A stretch of DNA of 64,000 nucleotides from positions 186,001-250,000 of the forward strand of contig JAYQJE010000003.1 in NCBI GenBank assembly GCA_038142005.1. The letters run 5' to 3'. This DNA comes from SHAN690 sp023262195 (GTDB taxonomy: Bacteria; Bacteroidota; Bacteroidia; Flavobacteriales_G; Salibacteraceae). The notes under the pieces are model-generated. The model made no database searches. It saw only the letters and a list, made by a program, of their open reading frames with translations, and had not been told where the DNA came from. A program made the position numbers and the translations under genes. Shown piece by piece: positions 17,080 through 26,433 of the stretch (positions are counted from its first letter, which is position 1; each line of letters opens with the position of its first letter).

Positions 17080-17823
17080 ATGAATAGATTCAAACCACAA
17101 AACATAATGTATTGGATTGCGCTATCAGTGATATCCATGGTATTTTTTTCGTTCACCATAAATCAAGGTGCGCTCACGCGACTGAGCTTTGATTTAACTG
17201 CACGGGTATTGCATCAAGGCCAATCAGCACAAACTACAGGCACAATTTATTATGAGGTTACAGATGGCTTATTGATCACTAAAATGCATACTCCATTCAA
17301 TCAAATTGTAAAAACTACGGCCTTGGGGCAGTATTCGAGTTACGAATTTGAAACCAATCAAGTCATGTTATCTCAAGGTGCAGATTTTAGTTCTAAAAAC
17401 AGCTTCTTGTATACGTTCTTGTCTGGTCAAATTAATGACATGGGGCTACGTAAACTGAATTTCAAACAAATTGAATCTAACATCGAAGACGGCCTTTTAG
17501 TAACGACTTGGGCAGCTCCAGCTAATACCGCTAACATATCGCCATTCATAAAAGTTGTTTCAGAAAATGGCCTCCCGATTTTCATGGGTTTTTACGATGA
17601 GCAAATGAATATTACACAGAAGACTTATTACACCAATTACCAACCCGTATCTTATTTACAACTGCCGTTTACAATCACTGAGATTACATTCACAACTGAA
17701 ACCGATTCAACCATCACCCAGAGGCAATATTCAAACCTCAAACTAAACAATGAAGTAGAAAAACGTTGGATCGATTTTGAGATTCCATCAAACGCTAAAG
17801 TGGTCTCTAATACGTCTTATTGA
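17080..17823 (+). CDS. Secreted beta-rich protein, LolA-like fold suspected
   Basis: A 247-residue protein with a signal peptide near the N-terminus (IALSVISMVFFSFT). The remainder alternates short strands, for example SAQTTGTIYYEVTDGLLITK and YSSYEFETNQVMLSQG, giving a half-barrel profile resembling LolA/outer-membrane lipoprotein carriers. No diagnostic motif proves this. It overlaps the start of the YidD-like gene by 4 bases (ATGA), so it is the first gene of an envelope operon that continues to 20087. Confidence 0.55.
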   Translation: MNRFKPQNIMYWIALSVISMVFFSFTINQGALTRLSFDLTARVLHQGQSAQTTGTIYYEVTDGLLITKMHTPFNQIVKTTALGQYSSYEFETNQVMLSQGADFSSKNSFLYTFLSGQINDMGLRKLNFKQIESNIEDGLLVTTWAAPANTANISPFIKVVSENGLPIFMGFYDEQMNITQKTYYTNYQPVSYLQLPFTITEITFTTETDSTITQRQYSNLKLNNEVEKRWIDFEIPSNAKVVSNTSY

Positions 17824-18299
17824 TGTCTTTGATTTTAAGGTTAATCCCATTGCTTTTGTTTATGCTGATTGGCTCAACCATGGAAGCGCAGCTTTCAATC
17901 GAGCAATTGGAGCAAATAGAAACAGTAGATCGGACAAATCATGAGTTTGATCCACGCAGGCCGCAATTCATGAAAATTGGCAACAATGCCATCACACGCT
18001 ATAACCCTGTATCCTTGGTTTTCAGCGGATCACTTTTTATGTATCAGAAATTTCTATCACCGCAGCTTGCCTCACACTGTCCTTATCAAATTAGCTGTTC
18101 TGCCTTTAGCAAAGGAAGCATCGAAGAATTTGGTTTAATCAAGGGAGTTGCATTATCGGCAGACCGACTCACCCGCTGCACGCAATTCACACTCATAGAT
18201 ATTCTTCCCAGCCAGATCAATGCTAGTGATGGTTATATCATAGACCCTGTAAGCAAATACGCATTACCCAAAAGTCATCAGCATAACCACGAGCACTAA
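17820..18299 (+). CDS. yidD: YidD-like membrane protein insertion efficiency factor
   Basis: A 159-residue protein with an N-terminal hydrophobic signal or anchor. The central part carries a YidD domain: YQKFLSPQ, then SHCPYQISCSAFS, then a helix and DRLTRCT, matching the family pattern of paired cysteines (CxYxPxCSxY). YidD assists YidC in inserting membrane proteins. This one is longer than classical YidD (about 70-90 residues), with an N-terminal extension and a His-rich tail (HQHNHEH). It overlaps the LolA-like gene and abuts the next TPR/TM2 gene, so it acts in this envelope operon rather than beside rnpA and yidC. Confidence 0.8.
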   Translation: MMSLILRLIPLLLFMLIGSTMEAQLSIEQLEQIETVDRTNHEFDPRRPQFMKIGNNAITRYNPVSLVFSGSLFMYQKFLSPQLASHCPYQISCSAFSKGSIEEFGLIKGVALSADRLTRCTQFTLIDILPSQINASDGYIIDPVSKYALPKSHQHNHEH

Positions 18300-19276
18300 A
18301 TGGTCATATTCGATTGTCGCCATATTGTATGCTCACTGTTGGTTCTGTTGGGTTTGGAGGCATTTTCACAAGATGTAGATTCAATTTCTGCAAACCAACC
18401 ACTTGTTGAAGACAGCTTGGTGCAACCACTTGCTGAAAGTGCAGAAGCAGAAACTACTTGGAGCATTGATTCAAAAAGAAATGCATTTACAAAAGAGTTA
18501 AGGTTTGCCAAATACCTTATCACACAAGAGCTTTACACCGATGCTGATTATTTGCTCGAGAATTTAATCTATCAGGAGGTAGATCAGGACCAGCACGATA
18601 GTGCCGTTTTTTATAAAGCTTGGCTCAGTTACTTCAGACAAAACTTCGTTGAGTCATTAAATGCCCTATATGACATTGATAGTAGCTCAGTACTCAATAC
18701 TGAAGCCAGCTTTTTAATGGCCACGTGCTTTCTGCATGAAGGTAAGTATGATCAATCGGAAGCAATTTTTAATCAACTCGATGGACTAACCGAAAACGAG
18801 CGAGCCGTGAAAAACTTAAACCTTGCTGGATTAGCACTGCTTGCACGCGACTATACCAAATACGATTCAATCATCAAGCGCATTCCAGAAACCAACTTTA
18901 TGGTGGGCTCAGAATTATCCTCGCTTAACACATACAAAACTGATATGTCAGCCTATAAACGCAAATCGCCATGGCTTGCTGGTTTTTGTCGGCCCTTGTA
19001 CCCGGGTTAGGGAAGTTTTATGTGGGATACCGAGGCACGCCATTTGGAGCCTTAACATTGAATCTGCCGCTTGCAGCAGTTGCAGTTGAAACGCTCATTA
19101 TCTCAGGCTGGACTGGCATTCCCTTTCTTATTGCAGCGCCATTATTTGGGGTTTTTTATATCGGGAACATATGGGGGAGCGCATTGAGTCCTTATGCACA
19201 CGAACAAGAATTTTATGATGAAATGGATCACAACATTTTGTATGATCTGCATATCCCTACTCGAAGGGTATTCTGA
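18300..19276 (+). CDS. TPR protein with C-terminal TM2/DUF5683-like domain (frameshifted in this sequence)
   Basis: The N-terminus has a signal peptide (IVCSLLVLLGLEAFS). TPR-like helices follow from about residue 60. The frame ends at 19010, but a hydrophobic domain continues one frame over from about 18985 to 19276: LSALVPGLGKFYVGYRGTP, then two long transmembrane stretches. The PGLGKFY turn is the TM2-type signature. Adding one T to the five-T run at 18983-18987 joins the parts into about 325 residues. It follows the YidD gene without a gap and is followed by a second protein of the same design. Confidence 0.65.
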
Positions 19277-20087
19277 ATCGATACAAACGGCAGATAGCTT
19301 AAGGCAGAATCAAGAATATGACCTGGCCAGACTTACGTATGAAAGAATCATATATAGTTCGGCAGATAATGTTTCAAGAACAGAGGCATTGCTAGGTAAA
19401 GCGCAGTGTTATTTGGATGAGAACGACTTTGACGGTGCGCAATACACAGTTGAGCGTATTGTTTTCTTTGGCCTAACCGACTCCTTAATGTGGGAAGCCA
19501 GATCTAGAGCAGGGCTAGCGGCATTTTTAAATGGCAACTTTGAGGCAGCCGAAAGTCAGCTTTTAGTCGCAAATCAAATGCTTCCTGATAGTATTACGAT
19601 TCAAGGGAGTCCACTCTACGCGCTCACGCTGAATGAGCTTGGAAAATGGGATAAAGCGAAGACAGAATTGATTACATGGATTAACTGGAGGTTTGAGGAA
19701 GATAGTTTAATTCAAGACTCTCTCCAATCCATGGTTGAAATGGTGTACTCAGAAAAAGGACAGCCCAAGTACCGTGATCCTAAAAAAGCAGATTTATGGG
19801 CCACGTTGCTGCCTGGAACTGGACAGCTCTACTCTGGATACTTCTTTGATGGAGCCTTTACTGCCCTTATGGTAGCCTCAGGAATTGGAGTCGCTGCTTT
19901 GGGAGTATTTGTAGTTAAATACTATGTCACAGGACTTGTATTGGGGTATGGAATTTACCAGAGGTTCTACACCGCTGGTATTAAACGGTCTGAATTTCTA
20001 GCACGGAAAAGGAATTATCTAAGAAACAGGGCCTATAATAATTGCTTGCAAGCAATCGTGATTGATTTACAGAATATTGAGACATAA
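19215..20087 (+). CDS. TPR protein with C-terminal TM2-like domain
   Basis: About 290 residues. The signal peptide MMKWITTFCMICISLLEG is followed by TPR helices (EALLGKAQCYLDENDFDGA, AAFLNGNFEAAESQLL). Near residue 195 comes a TM2-like hydrophobic domain, starting WATLLPGTGQLYSGYFFDG, then a long transmembrane helix and the conserved YQRFYTAGIKRS. It overlaps the preceding gene of the same architecture. The cluster of LolA-like, YidD and two TPR-TM2 proteins suggests an accessory envelope-biogenesis system. The molecular role is unknown. Confidence 0.65.
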   Translation: MMKWITTFCMICISLLEGYSESIQTADSLRQNQEYDLARLTYERIIYSSADNVSRTEALLGKAQCYLDENDFDGAQYTVERIVFFGLTDSLMWEARSRAGLAAFLNGNFEAAESQLLVANQMLPDSITIQGSPLYALTLNELGKWDKAKTELITWINWRFEEDSLIQDSLQSMVEMVYSEKGQPKYRDPKKADLWATLLPGTGQLYSGYFFDGAFTALMVASGIGVAALGVFVVKYYVTGLVLGYGIYQRFYTAGIKRSEFLARKRNYLRNRAYNNCLQAIVIDLQNIET

Positions 20088-20088
20088 A

Positions 20089-20114
20089 AAAAGGCGATTA
20101 ATTGATCGCCTTTT
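20089..20114. terminator. Rho-independent terminator, probably bidirectional
   Basis: A perfect 10-base-pair stem, AAAAGGCGAT / ATCGCCTTTT, with the loop TAATTG, lies directly after the end of the envelope operon. It has an A-run on one side and T-run on the other. The convergent TM2-like gene on the minus strand ends 20 bases further on, so it can serve both. Confidence 0.85.
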
Positions 20115-20133
20115 CATATTGAATCTTTGAAGA

Positions 20134-20530
20134 CTACTTACCCCAAACGATGAAGTTCGGATTGTCTTTGTACAAAGCTAGTTGCTCATCACCTTTGATG
20201 ATTACGCCCCAAAAATCAACAAGATTTACTATAGAGCCTGCTACAGGAATACATAAGTACTTCCACCAAAGTGTAGCGCCACCAGTACCCATATAGCTTC
20301 TATGCAAAGCGACAGCTCCACAGACAAACTACGTACCAAAAAACCAATTTTATCCGTTTCTCCTTCAGCAGCTGCTGTGAAAGACGCAGCCTCAGTAGCT
20401 GATTTAAACGTGATTACCGTTGAAGCTTCGAAGGCCGCATCAATTGCAACTTGGTCAAGCTTGTAGTTTGATGCAAGGAAGCACTCGCGGCTCCAACCAC
20501 AAATGCGATAGCTAGGACTAGATTTTTCAT
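20134..20530 (-). CDS. TM2-like secreted protein, paralog of the 15623-16135 gene (two frameshifts in this sequence)
   Basis: Read on the minus strand from the ATG at 20530 it begins MKNLVLAIAFVVGAASA, a signal peptide. It then needs one frame change near 20471-20482 to continue SNYKLDQ and a second near 20321-20335 to continue FVCGAVALHRSYMGTGG, ending NFIVWGK at 20134. Restored length is about 132 residues. The SNYKL start, HRSYMGTGG TM2-like turn, NLVDFWGVII helix and aromatic end match the protein at 15623. No single frame is long, so it is easy to miss. It could be a real pseudogene, but the general indel pattern of the window makes sequence error likelier. Confidence 0.6.
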
Positions 20531-20709
20531 AATAAGTGTTTAAATTTTAATAATTAATGACAAACTTAATGTCTTTCAGGATAACTTGAAAGAATCTTTT
20601 AAGTACTTTAAAAAAAGTTGTACCCAAAAATTAATACCTTCTGATTTTCAATCCTTTGACTTACATATTCCTGCTTAAATCTTTACTTAACATCTTAACA
20701 AAAACAGGC

Positions 20710-22950
20710 TTACTTTTTTCTATTCAACAACAAAATGGGTAGTAAAATAAGGTCAGCAATTACTGCTGTGGTTAAGGCCATACTGATGAGGACACCAACA
20801 TAATAAGTGCTGGTAAACTCAGAAGCAGAAAGGGATATAAATCCCATACACAAAATAATCGATGTCAAAATGATGGCCTTACCTGTTGAAAGCGAGGTTC
20901 GCTTTAAGGCATAAAGATTCGACTTACCTTTTTTAAGCTCCTGTCTGTATTTGATAAGGTAGTGTATGGAATCATCAACGGCTATTCCGAAGGCAATACC
21001 AAATATTACCGAGGTAGAAATCTTCAAATCAATTCCAACCAGGCCCATATACCCACCTATGACCATGAGGGGCAGCAAGTTCGGTACGAGCGATATGATT
21101 GCTACCCTTATGGATTTAAACAAGAATCCAATGATGGCAGCTACTACCACTAGGGCGAATATGAGTCCAGTCATCATGTCTGATGAAAGTGTTTCGTTGT
21201 TTTTATCAATTAACAATGACATTCCTGTCAGCCGCAGCTCCGTTACTTTGAGCGGGTATTTTTCAAAATGTTTGACAAGCCTTTGATCCATCTTAGCTGT
21301 GTGCCTTCCACCCTTATCGTCCATCTTACCACTGAAGCGGCCGTGCATCTCATCCTTTGTGATTATAGCAGTAAACTCGGGCCTGCGCGCCAAGCGATGA
21401 ATAAGTCTTTGTGCTCGCTTCATATCCTGCACGGAGCCAGGTATAGCGTATGCAGTATCCAATCCACCATGCAATGCTTGATTTGCAGATCGCAAAATAT
21501 TCAATGGCGAGCTCAAAAACCCAACCCCATAGCTATCGGTAAGATAGGTCTCAATGCGCACCATATCAGCGATCGCTTCTTCATCAAAAAGCAGGTAGCT
21601 AGAGTCTGTGATATCTAACTGAAGTTCAAATGGACGAACGCCCGAGAAGTTGTCTTCAAAAAACACAAAGCTCTCTCTGATTGGATCACCTTGAGGCACA
21701 TCTTCTAGAAGGAAATTATCGATTCGAATTTGTGTAATTCCAAAAAGGGCAATTACCGCTACAATGATCGAGGCTAAAACCACTTTTACTCGATTGGCCA
21801 GTGAGAAACGCAAGAACCCGAATACCAGTTTATTCCACATTACTGTGGATGGCTCTTTGTAGGCCAATTTTGGCACTTTGCTCAGGGTGAGAATTGCAGG
21901 TAATAATGAAAATGCCAAGAAAAAGGCGATGAAAACTCCGCTTGCCGCAAAAATTCCCAATTCGCGCACCGGGCGCACACCCGAAGTGAGCAGAGTGAGA
22001 AAGCCCATTGCCGTGGTGAGCGAGGTTAGAAACGTGGCAGCTCCAACCCTCTTGTAAGCAGTTTTGATTGCATCTTGCTTAGACAAACCTGCTCTGATCT
22101 CCTCAAAAAATCGACTCAATAGGTGGATGACGTCACTGACACCAACCACAAAGATGACCAATGGCAAAAGCGTGGTCATGATATCGATACTCTTCCCAAC
22201 CACGCTCATCAATCCTAAAAGCCAGATGACGGAAAGCAGTACTACAATCATCGGAACCATCACACCCCAAAAAGACCGGTAAATAAGAATTAGCGTAATG
22301 AGTATCAAGACAATGGCCAGCAGTATGAAAAAGACAAACTCTTTTTTAATCTGCTCAATGTAGAAGGCCTGACCTATGGCTTTGCCCGCGGTGTGGATTT
22401 CGTCAAATTCATAATTTCCAATCACTTCCATTAGGTCATAATAAACCGAATCGGTTTCCACCTTATTCAAGGTATCTTGGAAAATGAGCATTAGGCTAAC
22501 GCTCTTTGCGTCTGGTGAAAAGAGGCTGCCTACTTGCTTAGAATACTTGTATATTTTGGTGCTATCGCTCTCATATCGTTCTGGTTGATTTGGATGCAAG
22601 TATGGAATCGCCATAGGCCCAAATGGTCCCAGCGCATAATCTGCAGCATTAGTAGGTGACAACACTCGCTTGATGTGTTTTACCTCCTTTATTTCATCAA
22701 CCATAGAATCTACCCGAGTAAGAAACCGCTCTTGAAAAATACCTTCTTCGTTTTTGACACCCATGATGACAAAATCGATGTCAGTGTCAAACTTCTCCTT
22801 AAACTCTTCATAGAATTCTAGCTCTGGATCATCTGTTGGAAAGAAGTGTTCAAACTCATAATCAAACGTAAGCTTCGTGATGAAGTACAGCGCCAGCGCG
22901 GTGGTAATGACAATTGAAACTATTATGAGCTTGGCTGATGTACGAGACAT
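20710..22950 (-). CDS. RND superfamily exporter (MMPL/HAE3 type)
   Basis: A 746-residue inner-membrane transporter. It has the two-fold RND plan: one N-terminal helix, a large extracytoplasmic domain, and a bundle of helices (FFILLAIVLILITLILIYRS, MSVVGKSIDIMTTLLPLVIFVVGVSDVIHL), repeated in the second half (GLVGIDLKISTSVIFGIAFGIAVDDSIHYL). The two DVIHLLSRF / DDSIHYLIKY motifs in helices 4 and 10 carry the acidic proton-relay residues. The family moves lipids, sterols or hydrophobic drugs. Single gene; substrate unknown. Confidence 0.88.
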   Translation of the reverse strand: MSRTSAKLIIVSIVITTALALYFITKLTFDYEFEHFFPTDDPELEFYEEFKEKFDTDIDFVIMGVKNEEGIFQERFLTRVDSMVDEIKEVKHIKRVLSPTNAADYALGPFGPMAIPYLHPNQPERYESDSTKIYKYSKQVGSLFSPDAKSVSLMLIFQDTLNKVETDSVYYDLMEVIGNYEFDEIHTAGKAIGQAFYIEQIKKEFVFFILLAIVLILITLILIYRSFWGVMVPMIVVLLSVIWLLGLMSVVGKSIDIMTTLLPLVIFVVGVSDVIHLLSRFFEEIRAGLSKQDAIKTAYKRVGAATFLTSLTTAMGFLTLLTSGVRPVRELGIFAASGVFIAFFLAFSLLPAILTLSKVPKLAYKEPSTVMWNKLVFGFLRFSLANRVKVVLASIIVAVIALFGITQIRIDNFLLEDVPQGDPIRESFVFFEDNFSGVRPFELQLDITDSSYLLFDEEAIADMVRIETYLTDSYGVGFLSSPLNILRSANQALHGGLDTAYAIPGSVQDMKRAQRLIHRLARRPEFTAIITKDEMHGRFSGKMDDKGGRHTAKMDQRLVKHFEKYPLKVTELRLTGMSLLIDKNNETLSSDMMTGLIFALVVVAAIIGFLFKSIRVAIISLVPNLLPLMVIGGYMGLVGIDLKISTSVIFGIAFGIAVDDSIHYLIKYRQELKKGKSNLYALKRTSLSTGKAIILTSIILCMGFISLSASEFTSTYYVGVLISMALTTAVIADLILLPILLLNRKK

Positions 22951-23002
22951 GAATACTGCAAAGAAATAAGCTGTATTAAGACTTTGGTAAGTAAAAACAA
23001 AA

Positions 23003-23029
23003 AAGGGAAGCCAATGTTTGGGCTTCCCT
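23003..23029 (-). terminator. Rho-independent terminator after dnaK
   Basis: A stem of nine or ten base pairs, AAGGGAAGCC with GGCTTCCCT, and a 7-base loop lie about 30 bases after the dnaK stop. On the minus strand the stem is followed by TTTTTTGTTTTT, so it ends the dnaK transcript. Confidence 0.85.
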
Positions 23030-23059
23030 CTTAAAGATCTGAATCTGTTCTAAACCGAT

Positions 23060-24976
23060 TTATTTATCGTCTTTCACTTCTTCGAAGTCAACATCGGTCA
23101 CTTCAGCATCATCGTTACTTTCAGCTCCAGCTGACTCATCGGCTGCGGCTGCTCCTTCTGCTCCACCAGCAGCTTGAGATGCTTCATACATCTCCTGAGA
23201 TGCGGCTTGAAAAACTGTATTTAGCTTTTCCATTGAAGCATCAATTGCTGGAATATCTTTCGCCTCATGCGCCTTCTTAAGCTCAGCTAAAGCATCTTCA
23301 ATAGGCTGCTTTTTATCCGCTGGAAGCTTATCTCCATAATCCTTCATCTGCTTTTCCGTTTGGAAAATCAAATTGTCGGCAGCATTAAGCTTATCTACTT
23401 CTTCGCGAGCCTTATTATCAGCTTCTGCATTTGCTTCTGCCTCTTTCTTCATCTTATCGATTTCTTCTTGACTTAAGCCTGAAGAAGCCTCAATTCGAAT
23501 GCTTTGCTCCTTATTGGTAGCCTTGTCTTTTGCAGATACATTCATTATTCCGTTTGCATCCACATCAAAGGTCACTTCAATTTGAGGTACTCCTCTTGGT
23601 GCCGGTGGAATTCCATCGAGATGGAATCTTCCTATGGTGCGGTTATCCTTAGCCATTGGTCGCTCTCCTTGCAGCACGTGTATCTCAACAGATGGCTGAT
23701 TATCGCTGGCCGTAGAGAATGTTTCATTCTTCTTTGTTGGAATAGTGGTGTTTGACTCAATTAGTTTTGTAAACACACCTCCGTATGTTTCAATTCCTAA
23801 AGAGAGTGGGGTAACATCAAGAAGTAAAACATCTTTCACGTCACCACTCAACACACCACCCTGAATTGCCGCTCCGATAGCCACTACTTCGTCAGGGTTT
23901 ACGCCCTTGCTTGGCTCTTTTCCGAAAAACTTTTGCACTGCTTCTTGCACTGCTGGAATTCTAGTAGATCCACCAACCAAAATAATCTCGTTGATATCGC
24001 TTGACGAAAGCCCGGCATTCTTGAGTGCCGTCTTACATGGCTCAATGGTGCGTTGGATCAAGGAGTCTGCAAGTTGTTCAAACTTTGCTCTACTTAGGGT
24101 TCTTACCAAATGCTTGGGCACACCATCCACAGGCATAATGTATGGCAAGTTGATTTCTGTACTGGTCGAGCTCGAGAGTTCAATCTTAGCCTTTTCAGCG
24201 GCTTCTTTTAGTCGCTGAAGCGCCATAGGGTCTTTGCTTAAATCTTGGCCTTCATCATTCTTAAATTCATCAACCAACCAATCAATGATTACCTGATCGA
24301 AGTCGTCACCACCAAGGTGAGTGTCACCATCCGTTGACTTTACTTCGAACACACCATCACCGAGTTCAAGAATCGATACATCATGCGTTCCACCTCCGCA
24401 GTCAAACACTACAATCTTCATGTCTTGAGACTTCTTATCCAAGCCATATGCGAGCGATGCCGCAGTGGGCTCATTGATGATTCGTCTTACTTTAAGGCCA
24501 GCAATTTCACCCGCTTCCTTTGTAGCTTGTCTTTGTGAATCATTGAAGTAAGCTGGAACAGTAATCACCGCTTCTGTCACTTCTGATCCAAGGTAATCTT
24601 CGGCCGTTTTCTTCATCTTTTGAAGAATCATAGCGCTTACCTCTTGAGGCGTGTAATTGCGATCGTCAATCTTTACTCTTGGTGTGTTGCCATCACCTTT
24701 CACAATTTCATAAGGTACTCTACCCTTTTCTTTGGACGCTTCTTCATAGCTCATTCCCATGAACCGCTTGATACTATATATCGTCTTTGTAGGATTAGTG
24801 ATTGCCTGACGTTTTGCAGGGTCACCTATTTTTCGTTCTCCACCACTCGTGAAACCTACCACTGACGGGGTGGTTCTTTTTCCTTCACTATTTGGAATTA
24901 CCACCGGCTCACTACCTTCCATCACTGCAACGCAGCTGTTGGTGGTTCCAAGGTCTATGCCTATAATCTTTCCCAT
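23060..24976 (-). CDS. dnaK: Chaperone DnaK (Hsp70)
   Basis: A 638-residue Hsp70. Key blocks are IGIDLGTTNSCVAVMEG at the N-terminus, VITVPAYFNDSQRQATKEAG, VFDCGGGTHDVSILELGDG, the linker VLLLDVTPLSLGIET and the substrate-binding and lid domains, ending in the acidic EVTDVDFEEVKDDK tail. Full length and well conserved. It folds and refolds proteins with DnaJ and GrpE, neither of which is in the window. One variation from common DnaKs is a His at GGGTHD in place of Phe, as in some Bacteroidota. Confidence 0.98.
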   Translation of the reverse strand: MGKIIGIDLGTTNSCVAVMEGSEPVVIPNSEGKRTTPSVVGFTSGGERKIGDPAKRQAITNPTKTIYSIKRFMGMSYEEASKEKGRVPYEIVKGDGNTPRVKIDDRNYTPQEVSAMILQKMKKTAEDYLGSEVTEAVITVPAYFNDSQRQATKEAGEIAGLKVRRIINEPTAASLAYGLDKKSQDMKIVVFDCGGGTHDVSILELGDGVFEVKSTDGDTHLGGDDFDQVIIDWLVDEFKNDEGQDLSKDPMALQRLKEAAEKAKIELSSSTSTEINLPYIMPVDGVPKHLVRTLSRAKFEQLADSLIQRTIEPCKTALKNAGLSSSDINEIILVGGSTRIPAVQEAVQKFFGKEPSKGVNPDEVVAIGAAIQGGVLSGDVKDVLLLDVTPLSLGIETYGGVFTKLIESNTTIPTKKNETFSTASDNQPSVEIHVLQGERPMAKDNRTIGRFHLDGIPPAPRGVPQIEVTFDVDANGIMNVSAKDKATNKEQSIRIEASSGLSQEEIDKMKKEAEANAEADNKAREEVDKLNAADNLIFQTEKQMKDYGDKLPADKKQPIEDALAELKKAHEAKDIPAIDASMEKLNTVFQAASQEMYEASQAAGGAEGAAAADESAGAESNDDAEVTDVDFEEVKDDK

Positions 24977-25113
24977 AATCTATTTTTACTCAGTTTCTTT
25001 TTTTGAATTGCGCAAACCCATGGACAATACATGTGCCATCAGATTGAATCATGCACATAGCGGCAGTAATGTCAGAACTTACACGAAGAGTAAAAGAATT
25101 GTAGAATAATTGG

Positions 25114-25128
25114 GTGACACGATGTCAC
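25114..25128. promoter_or_regulatory. Perfect inverted repeat between the DUF4249-like gene and dnaK
   Basis: GTGACA and TGTCAC flank a 3-base centre (CGA), a perfect 15-base palindromic site. It is about 140 bases upstream of the dnaK start and just after the stop of the DUF4249-like gene. Its symmetry suits a dimeric regulator such as a CRP/FNR-family protein. No regulator can be named, and the link to dnaK is by position only. Confidence 0.35.
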
Positions 25129-25139
25129 ATAACTCACGG

Positions 25140-26330
25140 TTATTGACAGCGTGGTCCTGTAGCTGGATTGATTACGCATCTACCGGGACGAGAAAAGTTT
25201 TTGTTGGCAGTGTAATTTCCTGTACCAACAAGATTCGCATAAAGCAATTCCTCTAAAGTAAAGCGATCCATAATACGCCCATCCGTCTGTCGAACGCCTG
25301 ATCTCGTGCTAACCACTAAGCGACTTGCAAAAACCCCGAGACCATTTTTCACATTAGTATATTCTGGTCTTTCTTGTGCCACATCTGAAATTGGTTGATT
25401 GACCTCAATGTAGGTCGCGAGTTCTTCGTTAGCCACTTCCAAGAAAAACTGCAGTGTGTCTGAAACAATTCGTTCGATATCGGAATCAGGTTCTGTATCG
25501 TCTACTTGCGATCCTACGCGCGAGTAGAAATCTTCCGCATTCTTGGACGGAAACCTCACTTCTCCTTGATCTTGATCGAATGATCTTGATGAGAAACTCA
25601 TGGTTACGCTGTCACGCTTGATCTTGGTGCCTTGTGATCGGCTAAATTCAGTGTAATAAAAGCGCATGTAACTGGTGTATCTAAAACCACCTCGGGCGCT
25701 GGTCCATGTCACAGCAAAATCTTCGGCATAATTAGTATTGTTTACCAAACTCACCTCATCCAATGATCGGTCTTGTCCACCATTTGAGCTATTTACACCA
25801 GAAAGATTAGGATTTATAAGTCGGACTTGTTCAATGCCTGAACCAAAGGTGGACTGATTTCCAACAAGGTTCGTACTTGCAGTGACGACCCTAGGTTCTT
25901 CACCTTCAATATTTACATCGCACACAATCTTGTAGATTCTATCTGCATTGAGTGTAGCGTCAAAGTAGTAAATGACGTTGCTATCGCTGTTAAAAGCCCC
26001 ATCCTGCTTGTTCGTAATCGTGGATCGTATCAAATCCCATTGATTGCCCGTTTCAGCGCTATCCTTGTTAAGCTCAATGATCCTTGCTGACAGTTCATTG
26101 GGGGCGTATTCATTGATACCATTTTCCTTTGCTAACTCTGAAGCTGCGGTCTCACCAACAAAAATCTTGTTTATCCTAATAAAGTGTCTGAAACGATCGG
26201 CCTCAAGCAATCCATAAATAATGGTCACATCTCGCTGAGGAGCAATAATGTCAATCTCGGTTTCGCAGCTTTGAAATAAAAGCAAGAGACCAAGAGAGAC
26301 TTGCAAAAAGTGATTGCGTATGGATAACAT
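25140..26330 (-). CDS. DUF4249-like outer-membrane lipoprotein
   Basis: About 396 residues with a lipoprotein signal (LGLLLLFQSC). The first mature stretch, CETEIDIIAPQRDVTIIYG, and the beta-rich body with ITNKQDGAFNSDSNVIYYF and DRIYKIVCDV resemble the Bacteroidota family DUF4249, lipoproteins often linked to TonB-dependent transporters. No TonB receptor is adjacent here. Near the C-terminus it has RPGRCVINPATGPRCQ with two cysteines that may pair. Alternative: an unrelated immunoglobulin-like lipoprotein. Function unknown. Confidence 0.6.
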   Translation of the reverse strand: MLSIRNHFLQVSLGLLLLFQSCETEIDIIAPQRDVTIIYGLLEADRFRHFIRINKIFVGETAASELAKENGINEYAPNELSARIIELNKDSAETGNQWDLIRSTITNKQDGAFNSDSNVIYYFDATLNADRIYKIVCDVNIEGEEPRVVTASTNLVGNQSTFGSGIEQVRLINPNLSGVNSSNGGQDRSLDEVSLVNNTNYAEDFAVTWTSARGGFRYTSYMRFYYTEFSRSQGTKIKRDSVTMSFSSRSFDQDQGEVRFPSKNAEDFYSRVGSQVDDTEPDSDIERIVSDTLQFFLEVANEELATYIEVNQPISDVAQERPEYTNVKNGLGVFASRLVVSTRSGVRQTDGRIMDRFTLEELLYANLVGTGNYTANKNFSRPGRCVINPATGPRCQ

Positions 26331-26433
26331 AGAATTCTGTTACGTTTGGAGGCCAAAAATACAACCCTGCTCTTGCCAGCCGACTTAAATTTGATTTAAG
26401 GTTGGATCGAGAAGGTAAACGGCACACTTGAGT

